A stretch of DNA of 64,000 nt, taken from Actinomadura montaniterrae (GTDB taxonomy: Bacteria > Actinomycetota > Actinomycetes > Streptosporangiales > Streptosporangiaceae). The stretch covers positions 62,001 through 126,000 of the forward strand of contig NZ_WBMR01000001.1 of the NCBI RefSeq assembly GCF_008923365.1. Direction: 5' to 3'. Positions 40,526 through 50,607 of the stretch are shown piece after piece. The translations under genes were made by a program, and so were the position numbers. How positions within the stretch are numbered: position 1 is the first letter of the stretch; each line of letters begins with the position of its first letter. The notes beneath the pieces are model-generated. The model was given only the letters and a program-made list of their open reading frames with translations, did no database searches and was not told where the DNA came from.

Positions 40526-42667
40526 GTGCGGGCCGGTGAGCAGCTGGCGGGTCGGTACCTGCTGGTCAGGCCCCTGGGGCAGGGGGCGATGGGCGAGGTG
40601 TGGCAGGCGCGGGACTTGCGCCTGGATCGGGACGTCGCGGTGAAGGTCATGCTGCTGCGCGCGACCAGCGAAGCGACACGGCTCGCACTGGCCCGATTCG
40701 GCCGGGAGGGCAAGGCCGCCGCGCGGCTCAGCCACCCGCACATCGCCGACGTCCACGACATCGGCGACCATGACGGGCAGCCGTTCCTGGTGCTGCCCTT
40801 GCTGCCCGGTCCCGACCTGGCCACGCTGCTGGAACAGCACCCCGGCGGGCTGCCGGTGCGGCAGGCCCTCGAATACTGCGCCCAGGCCGCGGACGGCCTG
40901 GCGGCCGCGCACGCCGCCGGGGTGATCCACCGCGATGTCAAACCCGCCAACCTCATCCTCGACCAGCAAGGCCGGGTCAAGGTGTGCGACTTCGGCATAG
41001 CCCGCCTGGACGACGCGACCGCCGGCCTGTCGGCGACGGGATCGGTGCTCGGCACACCCCACTACATGGCCCCCGAACAGGCCGACGGGCAGACCACCAC
41101 CCCCGCGGCCGATGTCTACGCCCTCGGCGCCACCCTGTTCCGCCTGCTCACCGGACGCGTGCTGTTCCCCGGCGACAACCTGCTCGCCATCGTGGGCCAG
41201 CACCTGCACAAACCTCCGCCCGCTCCCAGCAGCCTGCGGCCCGCGATCCCCCGCGCCGTGGACGACTACCTGCTCGCCCTGCTGGCCAAAGATCCCTTCG
41301 CCAGACCGCCCAGCGACACCGTTCCTGCCCGGCTCCGGAGCCTCGCCACCGCCGGCAGCGGGGGCGAGGTCCTGCCCACCGGCGCGCAGCGGCCGTCCCG
41401 CACCGGCGGCCCGCACCATGAACGAGCACTCGGCCCCTTGCCCGACGCGAGGAGCTACAAGCTGCCCCCGGCCTCCCTGCTGGTACGCGGCCCGGCACCC
41501 AAGCCGCGCACGAAGGCCAACGACACGGTCGTCAACGCGCTCGCCGGAGTGCTGGAGCAGTTCGGCATCGACGCGCAGGTCACCGGGTTCACCCGGGGCC
41601 CGACGATCACCCGGTACGACATCGAGCCCGGCCCGGCCGTGAAGGTGGAACAGGTCACCGCGCTGACGAGGAACATCGCGTACGCGGTCAGAAGCGTGGA
41701 CGTGCGGATCATCTCTCCGGCCTCCGGGAAGTCGGCGATCGGCGTGGAGGTCCCGAACACCGACAAGGACGTCGTCAACCTCGGCGACGTGCTCCGCTCG
41801 CCCGCCGCGGCCGACGAGCCCCATCCGCTGGCCGTCGGCCTCGGCAAGGACGTCGAGGGCCGCACGGTGGTGGCGAACCTGGCGAAGATGCCGCACCTCC
41901 TCATCGCGGGCGCGACGGGTGCGGGCAAGGCGACGTGCGTCAACGGGCTGATCACGTCCGTGCTGATGCGGGCGGCGCCGGACGAGGCGCAGATGATTCT
42001 CATCGACCCCAAGCGCGTCGATCTAACGATGTACCAGGACATCCCGCACCTGATCACGCCGATCATCAACGACCCGAACAAGGCGGCCAGGGCCCTGCGG
42101 TGGGTGGTCGGCGAGATGGATCGCCGGTACGACGACCTCGCCGCGTCCGGGTTCCGGCACATCGACGACTTCAACAAGGCGGTGAAGACCGGGAAGCTCA
42201 CCGCGCCGCCCGGCAGCGAGCGCGCCTACACGCCCTACCCCTACATGCTCGTCATCGTGGACGAGCTCGCCGACCTGATGATGGTCGCGCCCCGCGACGT
42301 CGAGGACTCGGTCGTGCGCATCACCCAGCTCGCCCGCGCCGCCGGCATCCACCTCGTCCTCGCGACGGAGCGCCTCTCGGTGGACGTCTTCACCAGCCCC
42401 ATAAGGGCCAACGTGCCGTCGCGGCTGGCGTTCGCGACGTCCTCGCTGTCCGACAGCCGCGTCATCCTCGACCAGCCTGGCGCGGAGAAGCTGATCGGGC
42501 AGGGCGACGCGCTGTTCCTGCCGATGGGCGCCAGCAAGCCGATGCGCATCCAGAACGCCTACGTGTCGGAGAAGGAGATCCACGGCATCGTCGAGCAGTG
42601 CAAGAACCAGATGGCCCCCGCCTACCGGGAGGACATCATCTCGGATTCGCCAAGGCAGAACGGCTGA
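40526..42667 (+). CDS. Ser/Thr kinase fused to an FtsK/SpoIIIE-type motor domain
   Basis: A continuous frame of 713 residues. The kinase domain (1-265) has GQGAMGEV, Lys40 in [14 protein letters not shown] (Asp137), DFGIA and APE. The second part (about 300-710) is the FtsK alpha/beta motor: [18 protein letters not shown], Walker [10 protein letters not shown] (462-470, Lys468), [11 protein letters not shown] and Walker [13 protein letters not shown] (Asp579-Glu580). Walker A has Ala469 where Ser/Thr is expected. There are no transmembrane helices, and the gamma DNA-recognition domain is absent. GTG 40526 is chosen because GAAAGG lies 7 bases upstream. A phosphorylation-linked DNA or protein translocase, or a non-hydrolysing regulator, is possible. 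Confidence 0.85.
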   Translation: MRAGEQLAGRYLLVRPLGQGAMGEVWQARDLRLDRDVAVKVMLLRATSEATRLALARFGREGKAAARLSHPHIADVHDIGDHDGQPFLVLPLLPGPDLATLLEQHPGGLPVRQALEYCAQAADGLAAAHAAGVIHRDVKPANLILDQQGRVKVCDFGIARLDDATAGLSATGSVLGTPHYMAPEQADGQTTTPAADVYALGATLFRLLTGRVLFPGDNLLAIVGQHLHKPPPAPSSLRPAIPRAVDDYLLALLAKDPFARPPSDTVPARLRSLATAGSGGEVLPTGAQRPSRTGGPHHERALGPLPDARSYKLPPASLLVRGPAPKPRTKANDTVVNALAGVLEQFGIDAQVTGFTRGPTITRYDIEPGPAVKVEQVTALTRNIAYAVRSVDVRIISPASGKSAIGVEVPNTDKDVVNLGDVLRSPAAADEPHPLAVGLGKDVEGRTVVANLAKMPHLLIAGATGAGKATCVNGLITSVLMRAAPDEAQMILIDPKRVDLTMYQDIPHLITPIINDPNKAARALRWVVGEMDRRYDDLAASGFRHIDDFNKAVKTGKLTAPPGSERAYTPYPYMLVIVDELADLMMVAPRDVEDSVVRITQLARAAGIHLVLATERLSVDVFTSPIRANVPSRLAFATSSLSDSRVILDQPGAEKLIGQGDALFLPMGASKPMRIQNAYVSEKEIHGIVEQCKNQMAPAYREDIISDSPRQNG

Positions 42668-42687
42668 CGGACCTGACGGAGGTGCCG

Positions 42688-43068
42688 ATGGGACTGATTC
42701 AGATCGGGGTCGTCGGGTCGGCTGTGCTTCTGCGGCTGACGGCTTTCGGCTGGTTCGCCATCATCTCGATCATCGTGAGCGCCTTTTCGTTCGGCATCGT
42801 GCCGGCGATCGTGCTGGGGCCGCTGGTCTACGCCGGATTCTCCGCGCCGCAGTCAGCATGGCCTCTGCTCGTCACGGCCGACGTTCTGCTTCTGGTATGT
42901 GCGTTGACTTTCGAAGACGGCGGCGACAACTCGTCCACGAGTCCGCTGCAGGTGCTCACCGGCAGTCGTGCACTGTCCGGTCGCGCCATTGACAGAGCGT
43001 GCCGCTTCTCCGGCATCGTCTACCTGTTCACGCTTCCGGCACTGGTGATCTGGACAATTGCCAGCTAG
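42688..43068 (+). CDS. Small multi-pass membrane protein
   Basis: A 126-residue protein with GGAGG 6 bases before ATG. It has four hydrophobic segments (FGWFAIISIIVSAFSFGIV; IVLGPLVYAGF; WPLLVTADVLLLVCAL; IVYLFTLPALVIWTIA), with an acidic loop GDNSSTSP before the last. It lies 20 bases after the kinase-FtsK gene on the same strand and may be its membrane partner. Not recognised. Confidence 0.65.
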   Translation: MGLIQIGVVGSAVLLRLTAFGWFAIISIIVSAFSFGIVPAIVLGPLVYAGFSAPQSAWPLLVTADVLLLVCALTFEDGGDNSSTSPLQVLTGSRALSGRAIDRACRFSGIVYLFTLPALVIWTIAS

Positions 43069-43155
43069 CCGCTACAGGAGGGCACATCCCGGGGCGCAGA
43101 CGATTACCATCGGCCCTCGACCTCAGCTCACCGATTTGGATCCGGAAAGGCCCCC

Positions 43156-43920
43156 GTGACGCATCCTCGTCCCACCCCGTCCCCGACTGCGCCGCCGTGG
43201 CCGCACTGCGGTCACGGTTCCAGCGAGCAGGATCCGGTCGGCTGCCGGGGCATACACGTCCCCGGCCACACGGCCTGTCTCACCCACCTGACGCGCGCAG
43301 ACTGCAGCTCCTTTCTGAACGACCTGCGCCCCCGCGCGGACCTCGACCTGCGCGGCACGACCTTCGAAGACGACCGTCTCTGGAATTCGCTGCTCGATGC
43401 CCTGCGCGACATCGACAGCGGGGAGCCCACCTTCGGCGACGTCCGGTTCACGTCGGCGGTCTTCGACCTCCACGCGTGGTTCGAGTCGGTGACCTTCGAC
43501 GGCGCCGCCGTGTTCGACGCGGCGGTCTTCCGGGACAAAGGGTGGTTCCCGGCCGCGACCTTCGCATGGTCCGCCTCTTTCGAGGGGACGACCTTCGAGG
43601 TCTATGGCGGCTTTGGGGACGCGACCTTCGAGCACACCGCCTCCTTCAAGGGGGCGGCCTTCATCGGCGAGGCAGCCTTCGAAAGGGCGACCTTCGAGGG
43701 CGCGGTCTCCTTCGAGGGGGTGACGTTCAAGGAGTACACCCAATTCGAAGAGGCGACTTTCCAATCCACCGCCGACTTCACGTCGGCGAACTTCGGGGCG
43801 GTCGCCGTGTTCGAGGAGGCGGCTTTCGAGGGCCGTGCCCGATTCACCGAAAAGACCTTCAACGCCACTGAGGGCCTGCGTTCGGCCACATTCAGACACG
43901 ATCCGACGCTGATCGCCTGA
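43156..43920 (+). CDS. Pentapeptide-repeat-like protein
   Basis: A protein of 254 residues. The N-terminal part (1-60) is Pro/Cys/His-rich (HCGHGSSEQDPVGC, GHTACLTHL). From about residue 62 the sequence is a run of degenerate pentapeptide repeats with Phe at the centre (DVRFTSAVF, GAAVFDAAVF, FKGAAFIGEAAF). They should form a right-handed quadrilateral beta-helix. The start is GTG with GGAAAGG upstream. Such proteins can mimic DNA or act as scaffolds; the N-terminal Cys/His set could bind zinc. Confidence 0.75.
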   Translation: MTHPRPTPSPTAPPWPHCGHGSSEQDPVGCRGIHVPGHTACLTHLTRADCSSFLNDLRPRADLDLRGTTFEDDRLWNSLLDALRDIDSGEPTFGDVRFTSAVFDLHAWFESVTFDGAAVFDAAVFRDKGWFPAATFAWSASFEGTTFEVYGGFGDATFEHTASFKGAAFIGEAAFERATFEGAVSFEGVTFKEYTQFEEATFQSTADFTSANFGAVAVFEEAAFEGRARFTEKTFNATEGLRSATFRHDPTLIA

Positions 43921-44012
43921 GGCCGCCCATCACGGCAGCATCAGGTCGCGGGCGCCGCGGGCCACATCGGGCACCGCTGCACGCCGTCGCCGTACACCGA
44001 GGACGGTCATCG

Positions 44013-45020
44013 CTACGCTCCGCCGCCCGCCTTCGCCTTTCCGGTTCCGGCGGGTTCGCCGAGCCAGGTGGCCAGGGCGTCCCGCAGGCCTTAGTGGTCG
44101 CACTGCATGTCCGCCGCCCAGGCGACGTACCCGTCCGGCCGCACCAGCAGGGACGGGCCGGGGCAGCCGGGTGCGGCCACGGCGAGCCGCTCGTCGAACC
44201 CGGCGGGCGCCGCACCGGCGGTGACCAGGACGGTGCGGCCGTCGCGGCACCGCTCGTCGAGGGTGCCGCCGTCGGCGAGGGGCACGTCGGGGGCGGGCAT
44301 GCCGGTGAGCGCGTGGTCACCGGGCAGGTCGTAGCCGCGTCCGATCCCGGTGATGTTCTTCAGCACGTAGGTTCGCGCCAGCGGGGGCGTCGCCGCGGAC
44401 GGTCGCGGCGAGCTTCCAACCGAGGTTCATCGCGTCGCCGATCCCGAGGTTGAGGCCCTGCCCGCCGGCGGGGGAGTGGATGTGCGCGGCGTCGTCGGCA
44501 AGCAGGATCCGGCTGCGCCGGTTGGCCGCGACTTGACGGGCCGCGTCGGTGTAGCGCGTCGCGGTGAGCACCCGGGTGACGGCCAGGTCGACGCCCGCGA
44601 CGCGCCGCACGCTCGCGCGGATCTCGTCGGCGGTCACCGGCTCGTCGCGTCCGGGCGGCGGCGCGTACTCCACGGTGTGCAGGCGTCCGGGGACGGGCCC
44701 GTGGACGTAGGCGCCGCGGTCGGTGCGGACCCAGCCGCCGACCGGGAGCGCGTCCAGCCCGCTGGCCTCCACCATCGCCTGCCGCCCGGTGAACTCCGCG
44801 TCGGTGCCGGGGAAGGCGAACCCGGCCAGGGCGCGGACGGTGCTGCGGCCGCCGTCGCAGTCGACGAGCCATCGCGCGCGGACGATGCGCCCGGCGGCGA
44901 GCACGTACACGCCGTCCTCGCCGACGTCCAGGCCGGTGAGCGGGGTGCCGCGGCGGATCTCGGCACCGAGCGCGGCGGCGCGGGCGGCGAGGATCTCCTC
45001 CAGGTCGAGCTCGACCTCAT
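44013..45020 (-). pseudogene. Decayed FAD-dependent aromatic monooxygenase
   Basis: Recognisable parts of a class A flavin monooxygenase remain: ARWLVDCDGGRSTVRAL, LLADDAAHIHSPAGGQGLN (the GD/DG-type FAD motifs), and a C-terminal thioredoxin-like end RTVLVTAG and LLVRPDGYVAWAAD. The N-terminal Rossmann GxGxxG half is gone, about 100 residues after KLAATVRGDAPAG are missing with a frame change, and an in-frame TAA (44093-44091) precedes the last 25 codons. Clearly inactive. It is joined head-to-head to a TetR remnant at a 16-bp palindrome. Confidence 0.75.
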
Positions 45021-45437
45021 GGCCGACGCCGTCATGGCCGAGCGGACGCCGCCCGTCCCGTCCGGGGACTGGCGCGCCGACCTGCGCGCCCTGGCTGGCG
45101 AGGCGCGCGCCGCCGCGCTCGCCCATCCCTGGTTTCCGCGCTCGGCGGGCTCGGGCTGTCCCCGGACGCGATGCTGACCGCCGTCACCACCGTCCGGTTC
45201 TTCGTCGACGGCGCGGTGGCGAGTGAACTGGCCCAGCGAGGGCTGGACATGGACGCCTGGATGAGCGCCCAGGGCGCCTATGGAGACGCGATCATCACCG
45301 GGGGCCGGTACCCGCGGCTGGCACGCGTGATGGTCGAGGCCGAGGGGCCGCACGCCCGCGACCGCGCCGAGCGTTGCTTCCATGACGGTCTCGAGCACGT
45401 CCTGGACGGCATCGCCCACCGGATCCGACTGTCCTGA
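45001..45437 (+). pseudogene. Remnant of a TetR-family repressor (C-terminal domain)
   Basis: The ligand-binding half of a tetracycline-repressor-like protein remains: VELDLMADAVMAE, GDWRADLRALAGEARAA, ALAHPWF, then after a one-base frameshift near 45132 SALGGLGLSPDAMLTAV, VRFFVDGAVASELAQRG and DGLEHVLDGIAHRI. The DNA-binding N-terminus is missing. Such repressors normally flank flavin monooxygenase genes, consistent with the neighbouring remnant. Confidence 0.7.
45002..45017. repeat. 16-bp palindrome at the junction of two gene remnants
   Basis: AGGTCGAGCTCGACCT is a perfect palindrome. On the plus strand it codes for the VELDL of the TetR remnant, and on the minus strand for the VELDL of the monooxygenase remnant. 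Both genes break at this point, suggesting that the palindrome served as the recombination or deletion junction. Confidence 0.6.
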
Positions 45438-45732
45438 CCCGCCATGCCTCCGCGCCGGACAGCGTTGCGAGTCGGCCCAGGGAAACCTCCCTCATGACGG
45501 CCGGTCATGGGCGGAAGTTCAACGAGTTGGTTCGGAGAAGGTGGAGCTGGCGTTCAGCTGCTCGCCGCAAGAGGTGGCTACCCTTCGGAATGAAGTGCTG
45601 ACCTTGAGTGATGTATGGATGGAGGGGAGTGGGCATCCGGCGCGGACGTGGCAACCGGTGACGCAGTCGGACGAGGCGCCCGCTCGAACGTGGGGTCTCG
45701 GACGGGTTCGGTGGATGGCTGGGGGACTGGGG

Positions 45733-47802
45733 ATGGGCGGTGCGGACGGGCGCGGGATGGGCTGGCTCGCGCTGGAGGCCTTCGATCCGGCGCCGGTCGC
45801 GGTCGCGTTGACGATCGGGCCGGACCACCGTCTGGTGTACACCAACCTCGCCTACCGGGCCTTCGTCGGGGACCGTCCGCTCGGCGAGCCGATCGGACGG
45901 GCGTTCGGCGTCGCGGCGAAGCAGGACTACGGCGACCTGTTCGATCGGGTGCTGGAGACCGGTGAACCGGTCAGCCTCGTCGAGGCGCCGGTGCGGCCGG
46001 CCGCCGCGGACGCCGGCGATGAGGAGCGGTACTTCTCCTTCACCCTTTCGCGGTTCACCCACGACCGGCCGGGGGTCCTGGTGGTCGCCGTCGACGTGAC
46101 CGAGCAGGCCGCCGCGGTCCGGCGCGCGGATCGGGCCACCGAGGAGCAGAAGCGGTCGCGCCGCCGGTTCGAGAGCCTGGTGTGGATCAACGCGCAGGTC
46201 GTGTGGGTGTCGGACGCGGCCGGCAAGGTGATCGAATCGAGTGGCGGCTGGGAGCGGATCACCGGGCAGAGCCGGGAGGAGTTCCTCGGCGAGGGCTGGA
46301 CGCAGGCGCTGCACCCCGACGACCGCGAGCCCACGTTGCGGTCGTGGGACCGGACCCGCCGGCACGCCCGCCCCTGGCACCACGTCTACCGGGTCCGCAC
46401 GCGCGAGGGCGAGTACCGGCACTTCGAGGTGCGGTCCGCGCCGGTGGTCGAAAACGGCGTCGTCACCGAGTGGATCGGCACCTGTTTCGACATCGAGCAG
46501 GAGTGGCGGGAGCGGCAGCGCCGCGAGCTGCTGGATCGCGCCGCCGCGGCCGCCGCGGAGCAGCCCGGACTGACCGAGATGTTCGCCGCGCTCGCCGATG
46601 TCCTGGTTCCCGCGCTCGCCGACGGATGCGGCGTGCACTTGCTCCCCGATCTCGGTGACCGTCCCGCCGGCGCCCCGATCACCGCCCAGCGCGTCGCCAC
46701 CGCCGCGGACCGCGGGCTTCGGCAGCAGGCGCCCGCGGTCGAGCAGCGGTTCGCTCCCGACAGCGGGTTCGCCCGCGCGCTGGAGCGGCGCAGGCCGCTG
46801 CAGCGCACCTTTCCGCCGGGCCGGCCGCCGGCCGGCCTGCTGCCCAAGACCACCACGGACTGGCTGGCCGAGACCGGCGCCACCAGCGTCGTGCTGATGC
46901 CGGTCGTCGTCGACGGCGCCGTGGCGGCGGCGGTCACCGCCGCGCGGCGCGGCGACCGCGGGCCGATGAGCCGCGACGACATCGCCCTCATGCGGCAGAT
47001 CTTCGAGCACACCCACGACGCGCTGAGCGGCGCCGTCCAGTTCCACCGGACCCAGCAGATCGCGCTGGCCCTGCAGCACGGGCTGCTCGCCGAGCCTCCC
47101 GCGCTCAGCGACCTGCGGATCGTCGCGCGGTACATGGCGAGCCCCGCGGCCGCCGAGGTGGGAGGCGACTGGTACGACTCGTTCGTCCTTCCCGACGGCG
47201 CGACCCTGGTGGCCATCGGCGACGTCGCGGGCCACGATCTGGCCGCCGCCGTCGGCATGAGCCAGCTCCGGAACATGCTGCGCGTGCTGACGGCCGATCG
47301 CCTCGCCCCGCCCGGCGAGATCCTGCGCCGCCTGAACAACGCCATGGAGACGGTCGCGCCCGAGGCGACGGCGACCTGCGTCCTGGCGCGCGTCGAGGAA
47401 CCCGGACCCGGGCGGTGGCAGCTCAACTACGCCGTCGCCGGGCACCCGCCGCCGCTCCTGGTCACGTCCGGCGGCGATGGCCGCTTCCTCCAGGAGGGCG
47501 TCAACCCCCTGCTGGGCTTCCCTTTCGACCAGACCTACGAAAGCTCGACCGAGCCGCTCCCACCCGGCTCCACCGTGCTGCTGTACACCGACGGCCTCGT
47601 GGAACGCCCCGGCGAGCACCTGGACGCCGGCCTGGACCGCCTTCGCCGCCAGGCCTGCACGCTCGCGCACCGGCGCCTCGATCTCCTGTGCGACGGCCTC
47701 CTGGACGACCTGCCCACCACCGGCACCGACGACATCGCCATGATCGCCGTCCGGACTCCCGAAACCGCTACACCGGCAGCCTCGACCAAGCCGCAGAACT
47801 AA
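45733..47802 (+). CDS. PAS-PAS-GAF-SpoIIE (PP2C) phosphatase
   Basis: A protein of about 689 residues. PAS domains lie at about 10-115 (RLVYTNLAYRAFVGD) and 140-260 (GWERITGQSREEFLGEGW, LHPDDRE). A GAF domain (about 280-430) is followed by a SpoIIE-type phosphatase with AEVGGDWYDSF, IGDVAGHDLAAA, LLYTDGLVERPG and TDDIAMIAV. It probably dephosphorylates an anti-anti-sigma factor in response to a small-molecule or light/redox signal. The start is uncertain: ATG 45733 has GGGGGA 6 bases upstream, but the frame is open to 45382 and ATGs at 45715 and 45619 are possible. Confidence 0.85.
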   Translation: MGGADGRGMGWLALEAFDPAPVAVALTIGPDHRLVYTNLAYRAFVGDRPLGEPIGRAFGVAAKQDYGDLFDRVLETGEPVSLVEAPVRPAAADAGDEERYFSFTLSRFTHDRPGVLVVAVDVTEQAAAVRRADRATEEQKRSRRRFESLVWINAQVVWVSDAAGKVIESSGGWERITGQSREEFLGEGWTQALHPDDREPTLRSWDRTRRHARPWHHVYRVRTREGEYRHFEVRSAPVVENGVVTEWIGTCFDIEQEWRERQRRELLDRAAAAAAEQPGLTEMFAALADVLVPALADGCGVHLLPDLGDRPAGAPITAQRVATAADRGLRQQAPAVEQRFAPDSGFARALERRRPLQRTFPPGRPPAGLLPKTTTDWLAETGATSVVLMPVVVDGAVAAAVTAARRGDRGPMSRDDIALMRQIFEHTHDALSGAVQFHRTQQIALALQHGLLAEPPALSDLRIVARYMASPAAAEVGGDWYDSFVLPDGATLVAIGDVAGHDLAAAVGMSQLRNMLRVLTADRLAPPGEILRRLNNAMETVAPEATATCVLARVEEPGPGRWQLNYAVAGHPPPLLVTSGGDGRFLQEGVNPLLGFPFDQTYESSTEPLPPGSTVLLYTDGLVERPGEHLDAGLDRLRRQACTLAHRRLDLLCDGLLDDLPTTGTDDIAMIAVRTPETATPAASTKPQN

Positions 47803-47885
47803 CGACCCGGCCGACGACGACACTCTGTGCGCCCAAGGATCCATGCGGCGCATCGCTTCCGCATCGCCGGGCTACAGTTCCGATC

Positions 47886-48959
47886 ATGCCTGCTGACTTG
47901 CATGAGAGCGCCGTGGTGGCCGACGCGCACAACGACCTGCTGATGGCGGTGGTGGCCCGTCCGCCCGCGCGGTGGGCGTCGTTCTTCCGGGAGCGATGGC
48001 TGCCGCAGCTGCGCGCGGGCGGGGTCGATCTGCAGGTGCTCCCGGTGTTCATCGACAGCCAGTTCAGGCCCGAGGGCGCGCTGCGCGAGACGCTCCGGAT
48101 GATCGAGTGCGCGCACGTGATCGCCGAGGGGAACCCCGAGGACGTCCGGCTCTGCCACGACGGGGCGCAGATCGACGCGGCGCTGGCCGAGGGGAGGATC
48201 GCGCTGGTCCTGGCGCTGGAGAGCATGCCCGGACTGGACGCCGACATCGAACTCCTCGCGACCGTGCATCGGCTCGGCGTGCGGGTCGCGTCGATGGCGC
48301 ACTGGGGACGCACCCCGCTCGCCGACGGCAGCGGCGAGGACGCCACCGCGAGCCGGCTGACCGCCGCCGGCGTCCAGGCCGTCGCCGAGATGGAACGGCT
48401 CGGGATCCTGCTGGACATCTCCCACCTCGGCGCCACCGGGGTGGAGCACGTCCTGGAACTGGCGTCCCGGCCGGTGATCGCCACCCACTCCAGCGCCCGC
48501 GCCCTGCGCGACCACCACCGCAACCTGACCGACGACCAGATCCGGGGCGTCGCGGCGACCGGCGGCGTGGTCTGCGTGAACTTCCTGCCGGGCTTCCTGT
48601 CCGACGATCCGTCCGGCTACACCCTCGCCCGGCTCGCCGAGCACATCGAGCACGTCGCCTCGGTGGCGGGCATCGACCACGTCGGCCTGGGGCCCGACTT
48701 CGTCCACGAGGTCTACGCCGACCTCACCCCGCCCTGCTGCGAGGACCCCGCGGCCAACGCCGGCTTCGACGTCATGGCCACGCTCCCCGGACTGGCCGGC
48801 CCCTCCGGCCTGCCCCTGCTCACCGGCGAACTGCTGGCCCGCGGCCTGCCCGAACCCGACATCCGCAAGATCCTCGGCGGCAACCTCCACCGGCTGCTCG
48901 CCGCCATCTCACCTGACCCACCCGCCGGAGCGGCCGACCCTGACGGATATCGGCTGTGA
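47886..48959 (+). CDS. M19-family dipeptidase (renal dipeptidase-like)
   Basis: A 357-residue metal-dependent dipeptidase. It has the zinc motif DAHND (Asp13-His15), VLALESMPG (bridging Glu), VIATHSSARALRDHHRNLTDDQ (His ligands) and HVGLGPDF with the late Asp. M19 enzymes cleave dipeptides, including those with a D-residue at the C-terminal side. It stands alone after the phosphatase gene. A role in recycling or tailoring of small peptides is possible. Confidence 0.87.
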   Translation: MPADLHESAVVADAHNDLLMAVVARPPARWASFFRERWLPQLRAGGVDLQVLPVFIDSQFRPEGALRETLRMIECAHVIAEGNPEDVRLCHDGAQIDAALAEGRIALVLALESMPGLDADIELLATVHRLGVRVASMAHWGRTPLADGSGEDATASRLTAAGVQAVAEMERLGILLDISHLGATGVEHVLELASRPVIATHSSARALRDHHRNLTDDQIRGVAATGGVVCVNFLPGFLSDDPSGYTLARLAEHIEHVASVAGIDHVGLGPDFVHEVYADLTPPCCEDPAANAGFDVMATLPGLAGPSGLPLLTGELLARGLPEPDIRKILGGNLHRLLAAISPDPPAGAADPDGYRL

Positions 48960-49068
48960 AGAAGCCATGAGGAGGGTATTGATCCATGCCGCGCCACGCT
49001 GACGGCGCTGGGAAAGGCCGACCGCCTCATGGTGCGGCGGCGAGGACCGGGGGACGGGGAGGCGCCCG

Positions 49069-49986
49069 ATGAAGGCGATCGTGGTGACGGACGAGGCCGC
49101 GGGAACGGCCGGGATGACGCTGGCGGAGCGGCCCGAGCCGCCGGCGGCGATCAACGACGTCGTCGTCGAGGTCCATGCGTCGGGATTCGTCCCGACCGAG
49201 CTGACGTGGCCCTCGACCTGGACCGATCGCCTCGGTCGCGACCGGACGCCGTCGGTCCCCGGGCACGAGCTCGCCGGAGTGGTCACCACCGTGGGCTATG
49301 GCACGACGGGGGTGTCGGTGGGGCAGCGGGTGTTCGGCCTCACCGACTGGCATCGCGACGGCACCCTGGCGGAGTACGTGGCGATGGAGGCGCGCAACCT
49401 CGCGCCGCTGCCGGGCGACGTCGACTTCACGGTGGGTGCGAGCCTGCCGATCTCGGGCCTGACCGCGTGGCAGGGGCTGTTCGAGCACGGCCGCCTTCAG
49501 GCGGGGCAGAGCGTCCTGGTGCACGGCGCGGCGGGCGCGGTCGGATCGATGGTGACGCAGCTGGCGCGTGAGGCCGGCGCCCACGTCATCGGCACCGGAC
49601 GCGCCGCCGACCGTCAGAAGGCGCTCGGCTTCGGCGCGATGGAGTTCGTCGACCTGGAGGGCGACGCGCTGGAAGACGCCGGCGGAGTCGACCTGGTCTT
49701 CGACGTCATCGGCGGCGACGTCCAGAGACGGTCCGCGGCTCTGGTCCGTCCCGGAGGGACGCTGGTGTCGGTCGTCGGACCGGTCGAGGCGCGGCCCGCC
49801 GACGGGCTGGCGGTCGATTTCGTCGTCGAGTCCGATCGGGCCCAGCTGGGTGAGATCGTGCGGCGGGTGCGTGACGGGCGGCTGCGGACGAACATCGGCG
49901 ACGTCGCGTCCCTCGATGATGCCGTCGCGGCCTTCAACCCGACCGGGCGGCGCAAGGGAAAGACGATCATCAGCGTCCGTCCGTGA
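49069..49986 (+). CDS. MDR-family NADP-dependent oxidoreductase (quinone reductase-like)
   Basis: A 305-residue zinc-independent medium-chain dehydrogenase. It has PGHELAGVVTTVG, VFGLTDWHRDGTLAEYV, the cofactor motif VHGAAGAVGSMVTQLA and ending NPTGRRKGKTIISV. The Cys ligands of the structural zinc are missing, as usual in the quinone oxidoreductase branch. The 109 bases before it hold a likely promoter; convergent with the TetR gene. Confidence 0.87.
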   Translation: MKAIVVTDEAAGTAGMTLAERPEPPAAINDVVVEVHASGFVPTELTWPSTWTDRLGRDRTPSVPGHELAGVVTTVGYGTTGVSVGQRVFGLTDWHRDGTLAEYVAMEARNLAPLPGDVDFTVGASLPISGLTAWQGLFEHGRLQAGQSVLVHGAAGAVGSMVTQLAREAGAHVIGTGRAADRQKALGFGAMEFVDLEGDALEDAGGVDLVFDVIGGDVQRRSAALVRPGGTLVSVVGPVEARPADGLAVDFVVESDRAQLGEIVRRVRDGRLRTNIGDVASLDDAVAAFNPTGRRKGKTIISVRP

Positions 49987-50043
49987 GGACTCCAATGACT
50001 GCAACTCCGGCGCCCTGCCAATTGTCGCTCGTCGCGGAACTGC

Positions 50044-50607
50044 TCAAGGAGTGGAGTTGTCCGGGGTGGAGAGGCCGTCCAGGAGGACGGTGAGGTAGGC
50101 GTCGGTGAGGCCGGGGTCGGTCCGGGCGATGGCCGGCGCGGTGGCGATGACGAGGGCGCTGGTCGCTGCGAGGTCGAGGTCGGTGCGGATGTGCCCGTCG
50201 CGGCGGGCGCCTTCGATCATCTCCTCGACGGCGCCGACCAGGTCGGCGCGCAGCGCGGTGGTGAGGGGCAGGTCGAGGCCCGTCAGCTGGTCGTTCATGG
50301 CGTGGTGGGCGGCCTGGAAGGCGATCAGTTCGCGCAGGAAGGTGCGCAGCGCCTGGTGGGGCGCGGTGCCGGCGATCAGGTCGCGGGCGCGCTGGACGAC
50401 GGGTCGCAGCAGGCGGGCGACGGCGGCGTCCAGCAGGGCGTCCTTGCCGCCGAAGGCGCGTACGACGGTGCCTGCGCCCAGGCCGGCGCGCTCGGCGATG
50501 GCCCCCACGGTCAGGGACGTCCCCGGTTCGGCGAGCAGGGCCATGGCGGCGTCGAGGGCGAGGTCCCGGTTGCGGACGGCGTCGGCCCGGCGTGCGGGTG
50601 TTGACAA
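50044..50607 (-). CDS. TetR-family repressor
   Basis: A protein of 187 residues. TTG 50607 is preferred because GGAAGGAG lies 8 bases upstream; GTG 50625 would put that site inside the gene. The N-terminal helix-turn-helix is VGAIAERAGLGAGTVVRAFGGKDAL, and the C-terminal domain is of the TetR_C_33 type. Two TGGAA-N6-TTCCA repeats lie between it and the divergent flavin monooxygenase, one over its own start, implying autoregulation. Confidence 0.86.
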   Translation of the reverse strand: MSTPARRADAVRNRDLALDAAMALLAEPGTSLTVGAIAERAGLGAGTVVRAFGGKDALLDAAVARLLRPVVQRARDLIAGTAPHQALRTFLRELIAFQAAHHAMNDQLTGLDLPLTTALRADLVGAVEEMIEGARRDGHIRTDLDLAATSALVIATAPAIARTDPGLTDAYLTVLLDGLSTPDNSTP

